NCBI GenBank assembly: GCA_950022655.1
Contig: OX465584.1
Location: 32,244,988 to 32,308,987 of the forward strand
Reading direction: 5' to 3'
DNA: 64,000 bases
Origin: Alentia gelatinosa
Lineage: Eukaryota > Annelida > Polychaeta > Phyllodocida > Polynoidae
Under the pieces are notes generated by a model. It was not told the DNA's origin. It was given only the letters and a program-made list of their open reading frames with translations, and made no database searches. The translations under genes were made by a program, and so were the position numbers. Below are positions 46,545-57,347 of the stretch, in pieces; position 1 is the first letter of the stretch, and every line of letters begins with the position of its first letter.

Positions 46545-47630
46545 ATGTCTTTATCTGAATTAACGTTATCTTTATTGTGGGGTACACATTTCCTCTCTGG
46601 ATATAGCTTTTAGAAGTACATTTATTCAGAACGTATGTTAAGTGTTGCCAAAATTTCTGACTCCCCAAAACTTACTAGGTGGCTGTTGCATCTAACAATG
46701 ACATTGCAGGGACGTATTCTAATAACTTCACCTGCATTAAACTTTACTTGTAACTCTGCACCAGTGTCCATGTATAGCGAATTGCTATCAAGAGGGTAAT
46801 CTCGTACAAGTTGCTCAATCATTGAATAATTACGTGGTACAAATTATTTTTACTCAGAGAACGAGAATAATCTAGGCATGTAACAACACACGAATTGATG
46901 TGACAGTCCTATGGGTGAAGATTATCAAATGGTTTTGATTTTAAACAGACATGCAAATATTAGCTTAAATTTTTTTTAGATAAATAAAACACACATGTTT
47001 CCACTCCCCTTCAAAAACTATTCATTGTTTTGTGTTTACATGTAATATACATGCATGGTCCCTCTTCTACCGAAGGTCCTAAATATAGACGTTATCCCAG
47101 TTCTCCTATTCAAACGGTATTCAGGTATCCGTACCCTATTGCAGGTCAACCAGTTGGCCCGTATGCGCATTAGCTAGTTACACGTGTGTCTTTGTGGCGA
47201 TATTAGCAAAACCAAAAAGGTTGAAAGCCCGTCGTGATGCGGGTGTAGCCTAAGTGAAGTCCCTTCATTTGTGAGTATTTGCTCTCAAACTAAGCAAAAA
47301 GAAAATGATTTGCAGCAGGAATCACATGGCGATGATGTACATTGGTAAGAAAATCATAGGTGACTGTCAGGTATTATAGTAAACGGTATTGTGCAAGGTA
47401 ACACAGATAATACCGCGGGGGATGGTGACGGCTTCTCAGCCAGCAACTGAAGTCTGCGGCTTAGTCCGCCAGGTGGGTGAAAGGGGGCGCCACTGACAGG
47501 TGCCTGGAAGCGATGCGGGGTGAACTGAGGTGAAGAGGGTGGGGTGCTGGGTGGAGGGGGTGGTGGAGTTGACGGCTGCAGGCAAGCAGCAGGTGGAGAC
47601 CGTGTGTGTGAATTGACCCTCTTCACACTG

Positions 47631-47641
47631 GCGCCATCTTG
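47631..47641 (-). promoter_or_regulatory. CTCF-like core motif
   Basis: CAAGATGGCGC on the minus strand matches ten of eleven core positions. It could also be read as a YY1 site (AAGATGGCG). Confidence 0.3.
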
Positions 47642-47767
47642 TAATGGCCGCCTATGTAAGTCAATCGAAAACGAGGCGAGCCCTCTCCACTCAGTCCTGA
47701 ATATTGATAAAAATACTTGTGTTTCTCTAACTTGAAAGATGGAAATCGCTCTCACGCCTTAACTAAT

Positions 47768-48606
47768 CGGCCGATTTGTATAAACAATACATTGCTCAAA
47801 AGCTGAGTTTTAGGCCTATCTTCTGGTATATATATGCTATACCTGCGTTATGGCTAACATTTCCATGTCATAGATTGAACATTGGACTTGTTTTAGGTAA
47901 AAAAAACAAATCATGTAAACTTCCTGTTTTCACAGAGATTTGTTGAAAAATCTATCGTGATGACCTACAGAAATAACTAAAATATCTTATTAGGTATTTC
48001 ATGACAATTAATATGATGCCTGGATTGCCAGGCTGCGATAAATATTTCCTGAGATAATGGAGCATTATCATAGATGACAAGGAGTCAAACAGAGCACTAG
48101 AAAAAAATTGATTTTCTGATATTATTGCATTTTAGATACTGGCTTTGATACAAAGTTGTCAAAGGTTGCTATATTTTACAAGTGCAATATTTATTCCCCT
48201 GTATATCTTATCTTTTAATTCTTCTACTGTAATTATTGTATCAGACTTAAAACATTATCAAATATTGTGATAAATTCCCAAATTTCCTGACAATTAACTT
48301 ATGCATTATTAGTCTATTACCTCAGGAAATATCTATCACAACCTGGTAATATTGGTATCATTTTAATCGTCTTGAAATGCCTAAGAAGGTAGGATGTTTA
48401 TTTTTATAGGTCATCGCGATAGATTTTTCATTAAATCACTGTGAAAGCAGGAAGGTAACATGTTTGTGTTTTTTTGTACCTAAACAATTCCGAAGTTCAA
48501 GCTACGATAGGAAATCATAGCCATAACACAGGTATATCTTAAATGCACCAACAGATAGGCCCAAGTCCAAGCTTTCTGAAAATGTTTTAATTGTAAAATT
48601 CGGCCG
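47768..48606. repeat. Long imperfect inverted repeat (foldback element)
   Basis: A left arm (about 47,768-48,072) and a right arm (about 48,297-48,606) are reverse complements over roughly 305 bp with scattered mismatches and small indels. The loop is about 225 bp. Matching blocks include CGGCCG at both outer ends, GGCCTATCT against AGATAGGCC, and GAAAAATCTATCG (47,944) against its complement near 48,418. AATATTTCCTGAG near 48,040 also pairs with CTCAGGAAATAT near 48,321. No transposase frame is present and no target duplication is clear. Candidates are a long-TIR MITE or foldback transposon, two oppositely inserted copies of one repeat, or a hairpin-RNA locus. Confidence 0.8.
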
Positions 48607-49411
48607 TTTATTTATGACAGAAGAACGATATATATTTTCATTATCATAGTGGTATTAGGCACTTGCTGCAGGGTTGGCTTCACTCCTACAGCGCTCGCCT
48701 CGTTCTAGAGTGCGGAAATTTCGCTTGTGCCCGGCTGGTAGTTTATCAAGTATAAAGAACCAGCAAAACCCGATCGCAGCGCCACGCTTATGTGCAAGAG
48801 GTGAATGAGATGTCTATCACCATCTGCTGGGACACTGCACACAGAGACGGCTATACCCATATAGCGGTAACAACGGCCGCTGCCCCCTCAAACAGATATT
48901 CCTAGCTCATTGAAAAGGTATCACTTGGTATATAGTGGCATTCTCTGAAGGAAGGGTGCGGGATCTAAAAGAAAAGTCTACATACACTCCTCCTCCCTAC
49001 CCCGGGATTTAATCCCGCTTCCCTCGCGCTACCCGTGGTGGGTGTTCATTGACAGACCCAGGGATCCAATAAGATCCAACTACTTCCCGCCCTCCTCCCA
49101 CCCTCCTCCATCCCCCACCCGGCGCACGCCACGTTCTGGCTGACTGCTTAGCACACGCCACCCACCCACCGCACCATCGCTCCTCCCCTGCCTGCCTCCG
49201 TATGACTGACCGTCTTCGTCTGCACAAATAAACCTGCCTTCCCCACCCTCTCCCCTACCGCTTAACCACCCTGGAGGAGATATATAGGAGGCTCACCAGT
49301 AGCGCTCCATCACCACTTTTTCATTAGTGCTCTTTGGGGGGAGAGATGCGGCAATGTATGCTTCTCAGTTATTAGTATAGTATAACGAAACCCTGTTCCA
49401 GTTATCGAGGC
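48607..49411. other. Non-coding stretch
   Basis: No supported gene. It contains a CTCF-like site (48,818-48,830), a C-rich block at about 48,990-49,270, and a TATATAGG near 49,280 with no exon behind it. Confidence 0.5.
48818..48830 (-). promoter_or_regulatory. CTCF-like motif, near complete
   Basis: CCAGCAGATGGTG on the minus strand matches the first 13 positions of CCASYAGRKGGCRS except for T in place of the second-last C. With the sites at 46,288, 46,531 and 47,631 it makes four CTCF-like motifs in 2.6 kb around the long inverted repeat. Confidence 0.4.
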
Positions 49412-49911
49412 TTAGGATCTCTGTATCAAAGGACAGTTGGGAGATGTAGAACTACTGGTACTGCCAGCGCCAATATTCTCTGCAAGACTGGGAGAGTTTG
49501 CTAGACAGGCTGTCAGATACAGCTGCTGGCTCGCTGGAGAATCACCGCTGTTATTGTATTCCACAGAAATCGGGCGTTTTAGAGCATATGGTACGTGGGA
49601 GTGATTGGTGGTCTTTGTCGGCTTTGTTGATGTCTCTGAGTGCTGGTAGTCTCTGCTGATGGTCGTTGTAGTGGTGTAGTAGGCTCTGTGCGGCCGAGTC
49701 TCCATGTGGTCGGTGGTAGTGGTGTGCGCTGGCGGGTTGTTGTTGTTGTAGTGTGAGCAGTGCACGCTAGGGCCGCCCGCCGTGCTGTAGTTCTGACTGA
49801 GTCTGCGCGGGTTCGGGTCGGGGTCAGAGCTGCCCGAGTACCTTGTGGCACCATACCGCACGCGGACGGCGGACGGACGCAGCCGCAGCAGCAGCCACCA
49901 ACAGTAGGAGT
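49412..49911 (-). CDS. Candidate coding exon, low-complexity protein segment
   Basis: A 500-nt minus-strand segment is open from an acceptor-like CATTGGCAG (ending at 49,912) to TAA at 49,414-49,412. It begins with a Leu/Arg-rich stretch. It then becomes rich in Ser, Thr, Asn, Tyr and Pro with short runs (NNNN, TTTT, TTTTT), and ends SPNCPLIQRS. Such a composition is typical of disordered activation or linker regions of regulatory proteins. There is no ATG near the left end, and an in-frame ATG lies at the METRPH segment. A minus-strand GTAAGT donor sits at 49,940, too close to be the partner of this acceptor. The right half overlaps a CpG-rich domain. Protein family not recognised. Confidence 0.3.
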
Positions 49912-50580
49912 CTGCCAATGAGCGAGCCGCCAGAACTTACCGCGCGCCTCTGCCAGCCACAGGCAGCGCGTAGAGCAGACGCGCGCACTGAGGACCAGTG
50001 TACATGAGCTATACCCGCCATTACCGTCTTGTAGTTGGAAGTCTACTGTGTACTCGCGGTCATACGTACCAAAAAGACCGTCCTGTGAGCCACCACCATC
50101 AATCCAGCAAAAAACACACCCCTGAGGACGGACCCGACTTCCACGCACCCATCTCGGTAGCCACCCGTGAAGTCGTTCATTCATCAGGGCCAGCAGGCTG
50201 CCGTCGACCGCTCGCTCTGTCTCAATCACTCACTGTGGATGCTCACTCCCGCGCCTCTCTCCGTTAAACCACCAGGTGTGCACGCGACTAGCAGTGTGTG
50301 TGTATGCTTCCAGTGTCTGGGTCAACACGCTGGAGGCTGCCTTCTCCAGGAGACGACTAACCTATCTGTATCAGCTCTTGACGGACAGTGAGGACAAGGG
50401 TGAGAGCGAACCGGGAGCGAGTACGCACGGCCCCGGGGCGAGGTTACCGGCACGTGGTGCCCCAGCGCCCGTCAAGGGAGTCGGCACCGACCCGGTGAGG
50501 ACACCGACCCCCTTCAAACTACCGCACCCCCTTGCACCAGGCCCCTGCGTCGTTCCGCTTGATGCACACGGTTGACGGGA
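49790..50580. promoter_or_regulatory. CpG-rich domain
   Basis: It is the longest CpG-rich block in the right half of the window, with G+C-rich sequence at 49,790-50,010 and 50,390-50,560. It lies upstream of, and overlaps, the minus-strand open segment ending at 49,412, so it may be that gene's promoter or 5' exon region. Open frames on both strands here have no motifs. Confidence 0.4.
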
Positions 50581-51409
50581 GAAGTGTAGTACCGAGAGCC
50601 CCGCCCAGCTTTCACTCCGGCACAATACACACAACTCTCCTTAACTCTCCCTCCTTCTATATCTTTTTACCTCCCAACCCAACCTCCATCTCCACCAAGG
50701 AACTGAGGTCAGCCTTTATTCTCCTCCCACCACAGCTCTATTCCTAGGTACCGAAACTCACTGAGTTGTTGAGCACTCTTCCACACCCTACACACAGACA
50801 CCAACACGGTACGATGCCTTCCAGTACAACAAGCATACCCCCATCGACAGATGCACTCTCTCAGGACACGCGAAGTGGACTGCCGTGGACAACCACGTTT
50901 CCCAAGGCATTGTCAAATCTCTGATTTAATCAGAGAAAAAGAGGGAGAGATGAGAACTTAGGAAACTAGCAGTAGTGACATAATCCTACGGTGCAATATC
51001 CAATCAACATAACCTCAACCTTCAGAGGGTACACCCAGGAGGACACAAGTGACAGCCATGTATGTTGACGCTCCAGTTACCTGCACTTGTGATGCCAATG
51101 GGACCTGCAGTCTCCCACGCCCTGTCGTTATCTTTGTGTAAGGGTTGGACACGCTGCAAACAGACTGAGTGAAAGTAAGTAATATTACCCCTATTTGGAA
51201 CTCCTACAAGCAACTATCATTATTGCTATACCCACTCTACCTGAAGACCTCATGATATTTAGGTCAACTTCAGCTGCTACAGTATACTCTCTATATCTAT
51301 ATGCACATATATAAATGATGATTATTTATATATATGGATACACATATATATAAGTGCACACTGGTTTCTCTGTAAAGAAATTGGAGTGTAAGAAAAAATA
51401 TATATAGAT

Positions 51410-51445
<36 letters not shown>

Positions 51446-52324
51446 CTTTTAAACTTGTGTATACATGTACATGCACATGCACATCTTAAATGAGTATAGA
51501 GCGAACGAAGACGTGCACTGTGATTTTCCAATGGCATAGATTTACCCATATTCCACAGGTATGTTTTATCTTGTACCTGTAGAAATCTCTACCAGTAGAA
51601 GTTCGGCTGTTTGCATGGTGAGAAGTTGGAAAAGGATGGACCTCGCATGTTGAGGTGGCCGTGTGAAAACGGACGTCTCGCTAACAGCGGCCAAACATGC
51701 ACGGCCAGTGGGTGGTGAGGTATGTGAGCACCGGGGGTGTGGGGGTGGGATCAGGTGAGGGGCGGGGTGAGGGGGTGAGCTGGCCGGTATTCACCCCTGC
51801 CAGGCCCGACCACCGAAGATCGATCCTTACTTCTTTCAGCCAGCGGGCTTCATCGGACTCCATCCAGTCAGACCTGTGAGAGCTCTCGTTTAATTATAGG
51901 TTGGCGAGCCAATATCGCCCGTACCTTTTCCAATATCCCCGTGGTGCTTTCTCACTCTGATTCTGTCTGTATACATGTATAGATGTCGATGCCGGATTTC
52001 AAATTTCCTCTGTCATTTCACCTCCTCCTCTCAGTTAGTGATGCTAAGAATTAACACATGCCTGCAGGTGTCTACAGGTAAAGGTGCAGTTGATAATATA
52101 AGTGTAATAGCAATATAGTTCCCTCAGTATCTGTATACATGACATATGCTGTCAGCATGAATTGTCATTATTTTCTCTTGGGGTTTTGACCCATCTAAAC
52201 TAATATGTTCATAAAGATTATAATCCTTGACCGCAAAGCTCGAGAGAAGGTGACATTGCTTTTCCTAATATTTTGCCGCAAATTACTCCTGGTGATTTAC
52301 TGTAATCTCCCTCAAATCTAGCTC
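50581..52324. other. Non-coding stretch
   Basis: No supported gene. It contains (CA)n and (TA)n tracts at 51,411-51,446 and TACATGTA at 51,462 and 51,972. A G-quadruplex candidate lies at 51,733-51,775. A good acceptor (CTTACTTCTTTCAG) near 51,839 is followed by a short open segment reading QRASSDSIQSDL before a stop. That tail would end in S-D-L, a class I PDZ-ligand pattern, but it is too short to call. Confidence 0.45.
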
Positions 52325-52555
52325 TTCGTTGGCTTCTCCGACTATTTCATCTGGCTTCATTCTTTCTGTTTTTGGCTTCTTGACTTGTATCTATTGGTTC
52401 TATATTGACTCATCTGGCTTCTCTCTTTTCGCTGGTGGCTTCTTGACTTATATTGCTGGCTTCTATTAGACATGTTATAGCTTCAATGCCTTTTAGTGAC
52501 TGACTTCTCCCAGTCTCTTTCCTTGGCTTCTCTAACTATGGCTTTTGTTTTCGCT
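52325..52555 (+). repeat. Degenerate GGCTTCT-type repeat
   Basis: GGCTTC or TGGCTTCT occurs about eight times in 230 bases, often followed by TTGACT or CTCC, at irregular intervals of about 12-60 bases. The plus strand is pyrimidine-rich throughout. It looks like a decayed minisatellite. Confidence 0.55.
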
Positions 52556-53130
52556 AGTTCATTATGCTCGTTTCGGGTCCGCTCGGTCACGATGTACCCC
52601 CTAGGGTGCACCACCTACCTGTAACCCCCTATCCCCACCCTCTACCTCACCCCCTTCTTGTCTCCATTCATCCAAATCTCCTCCCTATCCACCCCCGTGC
52701 CGCCGTCCAAGTACGTATGGAAAATGAAACCGGCGTTAAAAGTTATTTATATTTCAACGATTTGTCATTAAAAATTCATTGGCCAACGGATGGGCCAGTG
52801 GGGGCATATTGTAAACACAGCAATTGGCGGACTTGTTAGGGTGAGTGAGTGGGTGGGAGGGTGTGTTGTGCGATGGGTTGAGTTTCGGGATCCAGCTCCT
52901 CTACGGCTGTTAATGCTGGTGTTTGGTACCGTATCGTCATCTTAATCCACACCATAACAAGGTCAGCCCCCCCCCCCCCCCACACCCCCGTATGCTCCGA
53001 CATTACAACTTCAGCAGTAATTATTAATTAACTGTTGATTGCTATCTGTCAGTTGTCATTAGCCTCTATACCAGCTGATGCAGAGGGAGGGAAGCTGAAG
53101 GGAGGGCGGGACGGCGCGATGTAGTCACGT
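52556..53130. other. Non-coding stretch
   Basis: No supported gene. Segment 52,700-52,835 is non-repetitive, with ATTGGCC/CCAAC and TTAAAA motifs, and may be regulatory. A 15-base C run lies at 52,967-52,981. TTATTAATTAAC near 53,022 is a homeodomain-type palindrome. Confidence 0.45.
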
Positions 53131-53300
53131 AGGCATGGTCGGAAACTAGAGCAGCGTAGGAGACAACGGGAGAGAAAAACATATAGTATTCTTACAAGGG
53201 ATTTGTACTTTTGAAGGCATGGTCGGAAATTAGAGCAGCGTAGGAGAGAACGGGAGAGAAAACATATAGTATTCTCACTGTACTGGATTTGTACTTTTGA
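53131..53300 (+). repeat. 84-86-bp tandem duplication
   Basis: Copy one (53,131-53,214) and copy two (53,215-53,300) both start AGGCATGGTCGGAAA and end ATTTGTACTTTTGA. They differ by a few substitutions and small indels. No open frame is associated. Confidence 0.9.
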
Positions 53301-54174
53301 TAATCAATGTCTTATCGGAGCAGAAGCATACTACTCTATGGATTGTATTCCGGCACAAATACGTATTTTGTGTGTATATTTGTTTTTATTTCCAGTGAGG
53401 TATATCATACTGAACTAAATCAGTTTTACCGAAAAAAAAGGTTCAAGTAAAAGGGACCCTGTCACCGATGTTAGTGCACAAAGACATCTGGGACACAGTG
53501 GGGGCGCATGGCTTCCGCTCACGCATGCTCAGGAGCGATGGGCCGTGCGTTCTGGGCACATGGTGAGTGGGTGTTGCTGGGCGCAGGGTCGGGTGCCTGG
53601 AGGAGTGCATGTGCCATACCCAACTCTACCCCTCCATACCTAACCCCTACACCCTGCTAACTGCACCCCAATTCAATGTTTCTGACCTACCCTCCCCTCC
53701 GAACACCACAACATCAGAACTAGCCGTCAAGACCGTGCTGATTCACCACGTTTTATTATGTGAAAATACGAATTATACATATGTAATTATACATATGAAA
53801 GTGTACTCCCTGCTCAACTTAGAAAGTGGAAGTCTAACATTTATAGACTTTAAGGCTTATCATTTTTACTCACTGATTCCTTTCCAAGCCACTACTGACT
53901 CCATAAGTCATCGTAGGGGTGCATATGTGTACCTAGTTTACGTAACAAGAAACTTCCCATCCTTGTATACTGATGTATAGACCAAAACAAAGATGCACGT
54001 ATCAATGCAGCATAAGTAGTTCATGGGTTAAGGTTGGTTTCAACCAATAAGTGTATTGGGAGTTGATCGAGCTGGGCAGTGCTGACTGCACTGCGCACCT
54101 ACCTGGGTGCTATGAGCAGAGCGAACTGAGGGAGAAGGGGGAGGGGCTTTATATTTTTTACATGACACTAATGA
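53301..54174. other. Non-coding stretch
   Basis: No supported gene. A strong acceptor-like TTTGTTTTTATTTCCAG ends near 53,395 without an open segment. A plus-strand frame of 137 codons (53,567-53,980) has no motifs, starts at a non-ATG codon, and lies partly over a C-rich stretch. Confidence 0.45.
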
Positions 54175-54573
54175 ATGGTGGCGTTGGTGGTTAATGGAGA
54201 TACCGTATTCATGTTCGGCCCGCACCACATGGCCACAACCCCACCCCACCTCAATCGCCCACATCCCCACGTGGCTACACTACGTGATCAGCCCCTCCAG
54301 GGTGCCATACGAAGCCAGGATCGCCAGGCCCCCTGGTGGCTTGATCGGGTCGTGTTGTTATTTTCGGCCGGAGATGAAGGCTTCCACCTCCCAGGGATGC
54401 ACGTCGTAAGGAGCGCTTTCAATCAAATTCAAATTGACGAATTTGGCGTCGGTGGCTCTGTGGCTTACGCGTTTGTAAATGAAGAGGTTTTTGTGGCAGT
54501 TCAACATGAATGGACTTGGGGTTTCCTTGTGAAGTCAGCACTTCATTCAAAAAGTGCGCGTGCAAATAGGTGA
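54175..54573 (+). CDS. Candidate single-exon ORF, 132 codons
   Basis: ATG at 54,175 opens 132 codons to TGA at 54,571-54,573. The N-terminal third is His/Pro-rich. The C-terminal half is richer in Val, Phe, Ala and Glu, with stretches such as GVGGSVAYAFVNEEVFVAVQ that look foldable. Thirty bases upstream a Sp1-like GGGGGAGGGGC is followed by TTTATATTTTTT, a possible weak TATA. The TATA to ATG distance leaves no room for a normal 5' UTR. No family is recognised and no splice site is evident. A chance ORF remains likely. Confidence 0.2.
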   Translation: MVALVVNGDTVFMFGPHHMATTPPHLNRPHPHVATLRDQPLQGAIRSQDRQAPWWLDRVVLLFSAGDEGFHLPGMHVVRSAFNQIQIDEFGVGGSVAYAFVNEEVFVAVQHEWTWGFLVKSALHSKSARANR

Positions 54574-55904
54574 AAGTATGATAAATAAGCAAGGAGCATC
54601 CATAAATTGTTTATTGCTGTACGCTGTGATGTCTGTAATTGCCTGGGTTCAAATATACGTCAGACATGTACGAATGCATATTCTCCTACGTATGTACATA
54701 TATTTATGTATAATCTTGATACGCACATATATTGAATATCATAATGTTTAGTATATATTGTCTTTATATACAAATACTAAAAAAGAATGCGAGTCAATGG
54801 TGACTGCTAAACGAGTCAACGCCACCTCAGCTTTAGAGGGCACCACAACCTAGTTGCCCTACGCCACATTTAATGAGGGTCATTTGATGAAGTAAGCAAC
54901 GGGGTCCATTCACGACTGACATGGCGTGCTACCCCCCCCCCCCCCCCCCCCCCACTCCTCACCATCAGGGAACATAGTTAATACTCTCCACTTCATGATA
55001 TAGTTTACATGGTGTTTGTGGGGTTGGGTGTGTAGTTTTGGGGTTAGGTGGGGGAGGGAAGATGAAAGGCTGGGGGCACCATGACATACCATGCACCCCC
55101 GTGTTCTACCCCCTCCTGACTACCCCCTTAACCTCCAATTTGCATGCGCCATGTAGCACAGTCTTCTGGGGGTCCTGCACTGCATGGGACACACAATGGC
55201 CTTGGGAACAACGTAAAAATGACTGAAATAAAAGGACATAGAATGGGTATGATGAAGCATAGTACCCACAGAACGCGAATTTCTATAAAAGCCCACGCCC
55301 ATTGCCCACACTGAAGCACCTGTATGTACTTGACAGAACAATACTCAACACATTCCTGCAAACAATGGCCATGTGACACAGAAAATGTTAGTGTTAACAA
55401 AGTTCATGAATCAGACAATAGTGATGTTGGGACTTCAGTATGGGATATTTCCATCTTTGAGCAACGCTGTATTGTTAACCTCCATGATTGAGCGTAGGTT
55501 TCGAGTGGAGGTATGGGGTATGTTTTAGCAGAAATAAAGGAGTTCGGAGCATGTTGTTCTGTTGACAGTATGTAGCACGCGGGGGTAATTTCCCCAGCCA
55601 GGCATGGAATATGGGTTGACGGGTTGTCACCCCGACTCTCAGCCAGATGGTTCGTGCTGAGATTACGGGTGTCGCATGAGGAGGTTCTAGTCGACTTAAA
55701 GGTAGAGTATAGACCTATTCTGGTGCTGCTATGCCCCAAGGCGTGCAGGGAAGGGCGGAATGTTTTGATGGGACAAATGTACTGGGGCATAATGTTTTAT
55801 TGGGTTTTGAGGGAAATACTAAGATGATACTGTTAGAACGTGAGTTTATAGTTGAAATTACGCACCTAACCTGACTTGGTTCCTGTACGTGAACAGGTTG
55901 TACA
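54574..55904. other. Non-coding stretch with 22-nt poly-C
   Basis: No supported gene. The 22-base C run at 54,932-54,953 is the longest homopolymer in the window. Overlapping minus-strand frames of 73-128 codons between 55,120 and 55,790 lack motifs and splice support. TACATGTA at 55,901-55,908 opens the following microsatellite. Confidence 0.5.
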
Positions 55905-56264
55905 TGTATGTATGTATGTATGTATGTATGTATGTATGTATGTATGTATGTATGTATGTATGTATGTATGTATGTATGTATGTATGTATGTATGTATGTA
56001 TGTATGTATGTATGTATGTATGTATGTATGTATGTATGTATGTATGTATGTATGTATGTATGTATGTATGTATGTATGTATGTATGTATGTATGTATGTA
56101 TGTATGTATGTATGTATGTATGTATGTATGTATGTATGTATGTATGTATGTATGTATGTATGTATGTATGTATGTATGTATGTATGTATGTATGTATGTA
56201 TGTATGTATGTATGTATGTATGTATGTATGTATGTATGTATGTATGTATGTATGTATGTATGTA
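55905..56264. repeat. 360-bp (TATG)n microsatellite
   Basis: About 90 uninterrupted tetranucleotide units run from the TACATGTA at 55,901 to a short TATATATA end at 56,263. Because 4 is not a multiple of 3, every frame cycles through the same four codons. This produces long open frames of repeated M-Y-V-C on the plus strand and T-Y-I-H on the minus strand. Those frames are artefacts of the repeat. Confidence 0.98.
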
Positions 56265-57152
56265 TATATATACGTATCAGATCACAATAAATGGGAGATC
56301 TCAGTTGTATACATGTATTCACCCCTCTCTTCCCTCGGCCTCCGCCCGCCGCTCTTTGGGCAACACACTCTACACATACAAACAGATGGTATCACCGTGA
56401 CAGAAAGTGAACTGCTTAAATGGCCTTCATAGAACTGCCGATAGCATCAGACCTCTATCAACACGGGAGACGCTAGACTGGGGCGTATTAGGGAGGTGGG
56501 GTGAAGGTGTGTAGCTGCTTTGTGAAGTAGGTCATGTCCACTGTAGCATGTCCAATGCGACGCTTCTCTCAGATGATTATTTCATAATCATGTGCATCCA
56601 CGTGTCTCTTCTCACGCCTGTATCTTACCCGCTTTTATGCATCTACCCTATACTTCGCATATAAGACAGAACATATTGTTGAAATCTACAGGAATTATAT
56701 CAATGCAGGCAAAGAGTCTGCTTTTTGAAGAAACCATTTTAATTGCTACATGCACAGCTACAGCTACAGCTCTTATACTCACCATAACGCATCTGTTACC
56801 GGGAATGAGAAGAACATGTTATTTGAATATTATTTGAATGTCATTTGAATGTTATTTGTTCAATGATTTGGTGATATATGTGACTCCATAATCTGGTTTT
56901 TAACGATATCCTCTGACTGTAGCTAATGGTTGAGACAGGGATAAGAATAGTGTCATTCTGCGAGGAAGGAAATCTGTAAACCTAAGGGATTCATTTGAAT
57001 TATACTCTGTATATATGCCCAGAGAACCAGAATCTGATGTACGGAGGGGGGTGTAGGAACTCTAACTATGAAATAATGGAAGTCTGCTACTATATCTACC
57101 AGTTGCTCCCTGATTCTCACGTATGAGCAATTCAGCGTCTCGTCCTTTGCAG
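56265..57152. other. Non-coding stretch
   Basis: No supported gene. TACATGTA lies at 56,310. The right end is the acceptor tract of the exon candidate at 57,153. Confidence 0.5.
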
Positions 57153-57347
57153 ACATCAGGTACACCGGCCATCTGTCCCACCCACCATGCCCCTATTAAT
57201 ATACGGTACTGGCATAGACAGGCAGTGTACTTTGAGGAGTCCGTAGCTGGAGCAGCTCAGATACTGAAGGCAGCACCGTGTGCCAGGTGTCTCGGAGCAG
57301 CAGGCAATCTACACCAGCCCCCGGTGCTGTCCCTGTGCTATACCTGA
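57153..57347 (+). CDS. Candidate terminal exon, unknown protein
   Basis: A good acceptor (GTCTCGTCCTTTGCAG) ends at 57,152. A phase-0 frame of 64 codons follows to TGA at 57,345-57,347. It reads TSGTPAICPTHHAPINIRYW, then HRQAVYFEESVAGAAQILKA, then a Cys/Ala/Gly-containing tail. The middle looks like an amphipathic helix, and G+C content is higher than in the AT-rich flanks, which favours real coding. No family is recognised. If genuine it is a last coding exon of a plus-strand gene. Confidence 0.3.
   Translation, partial: TSGTPAICPTHHAPINIRYWHRQAVYFEESVAGAAQILKAAPCARCLGAAGNLHQPPVLSLCYT

Larger units (their letters stand above)
45837..47767. other. Non-coding stretch with CTCF-like sites
   Basis: No supported gene. 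CTCF-like cores lie at 46,288-46,298, 46,531-46,544 and 47,631-47,641. Mirrored frames at 47,354-47,755 cover a purine/pyrimidine-skewed patch and are not called. TACATGTA lies at 47,037. Confidence 0.5.

Noticed and set aside
48165..48200. TATTGCACTTGT on the minus strand, matching the first 12 bases of miR-92
   Set aside because: The remaining mature sequence does not match, and the position is the unpaired loop of the long inverted repeat, not a miRNA hairpin.
55858..56432. Open frames of 130-174 codons on both strands
   Set aside because: They are cyclic translations of the (TATG)n microsatellite, not genes.
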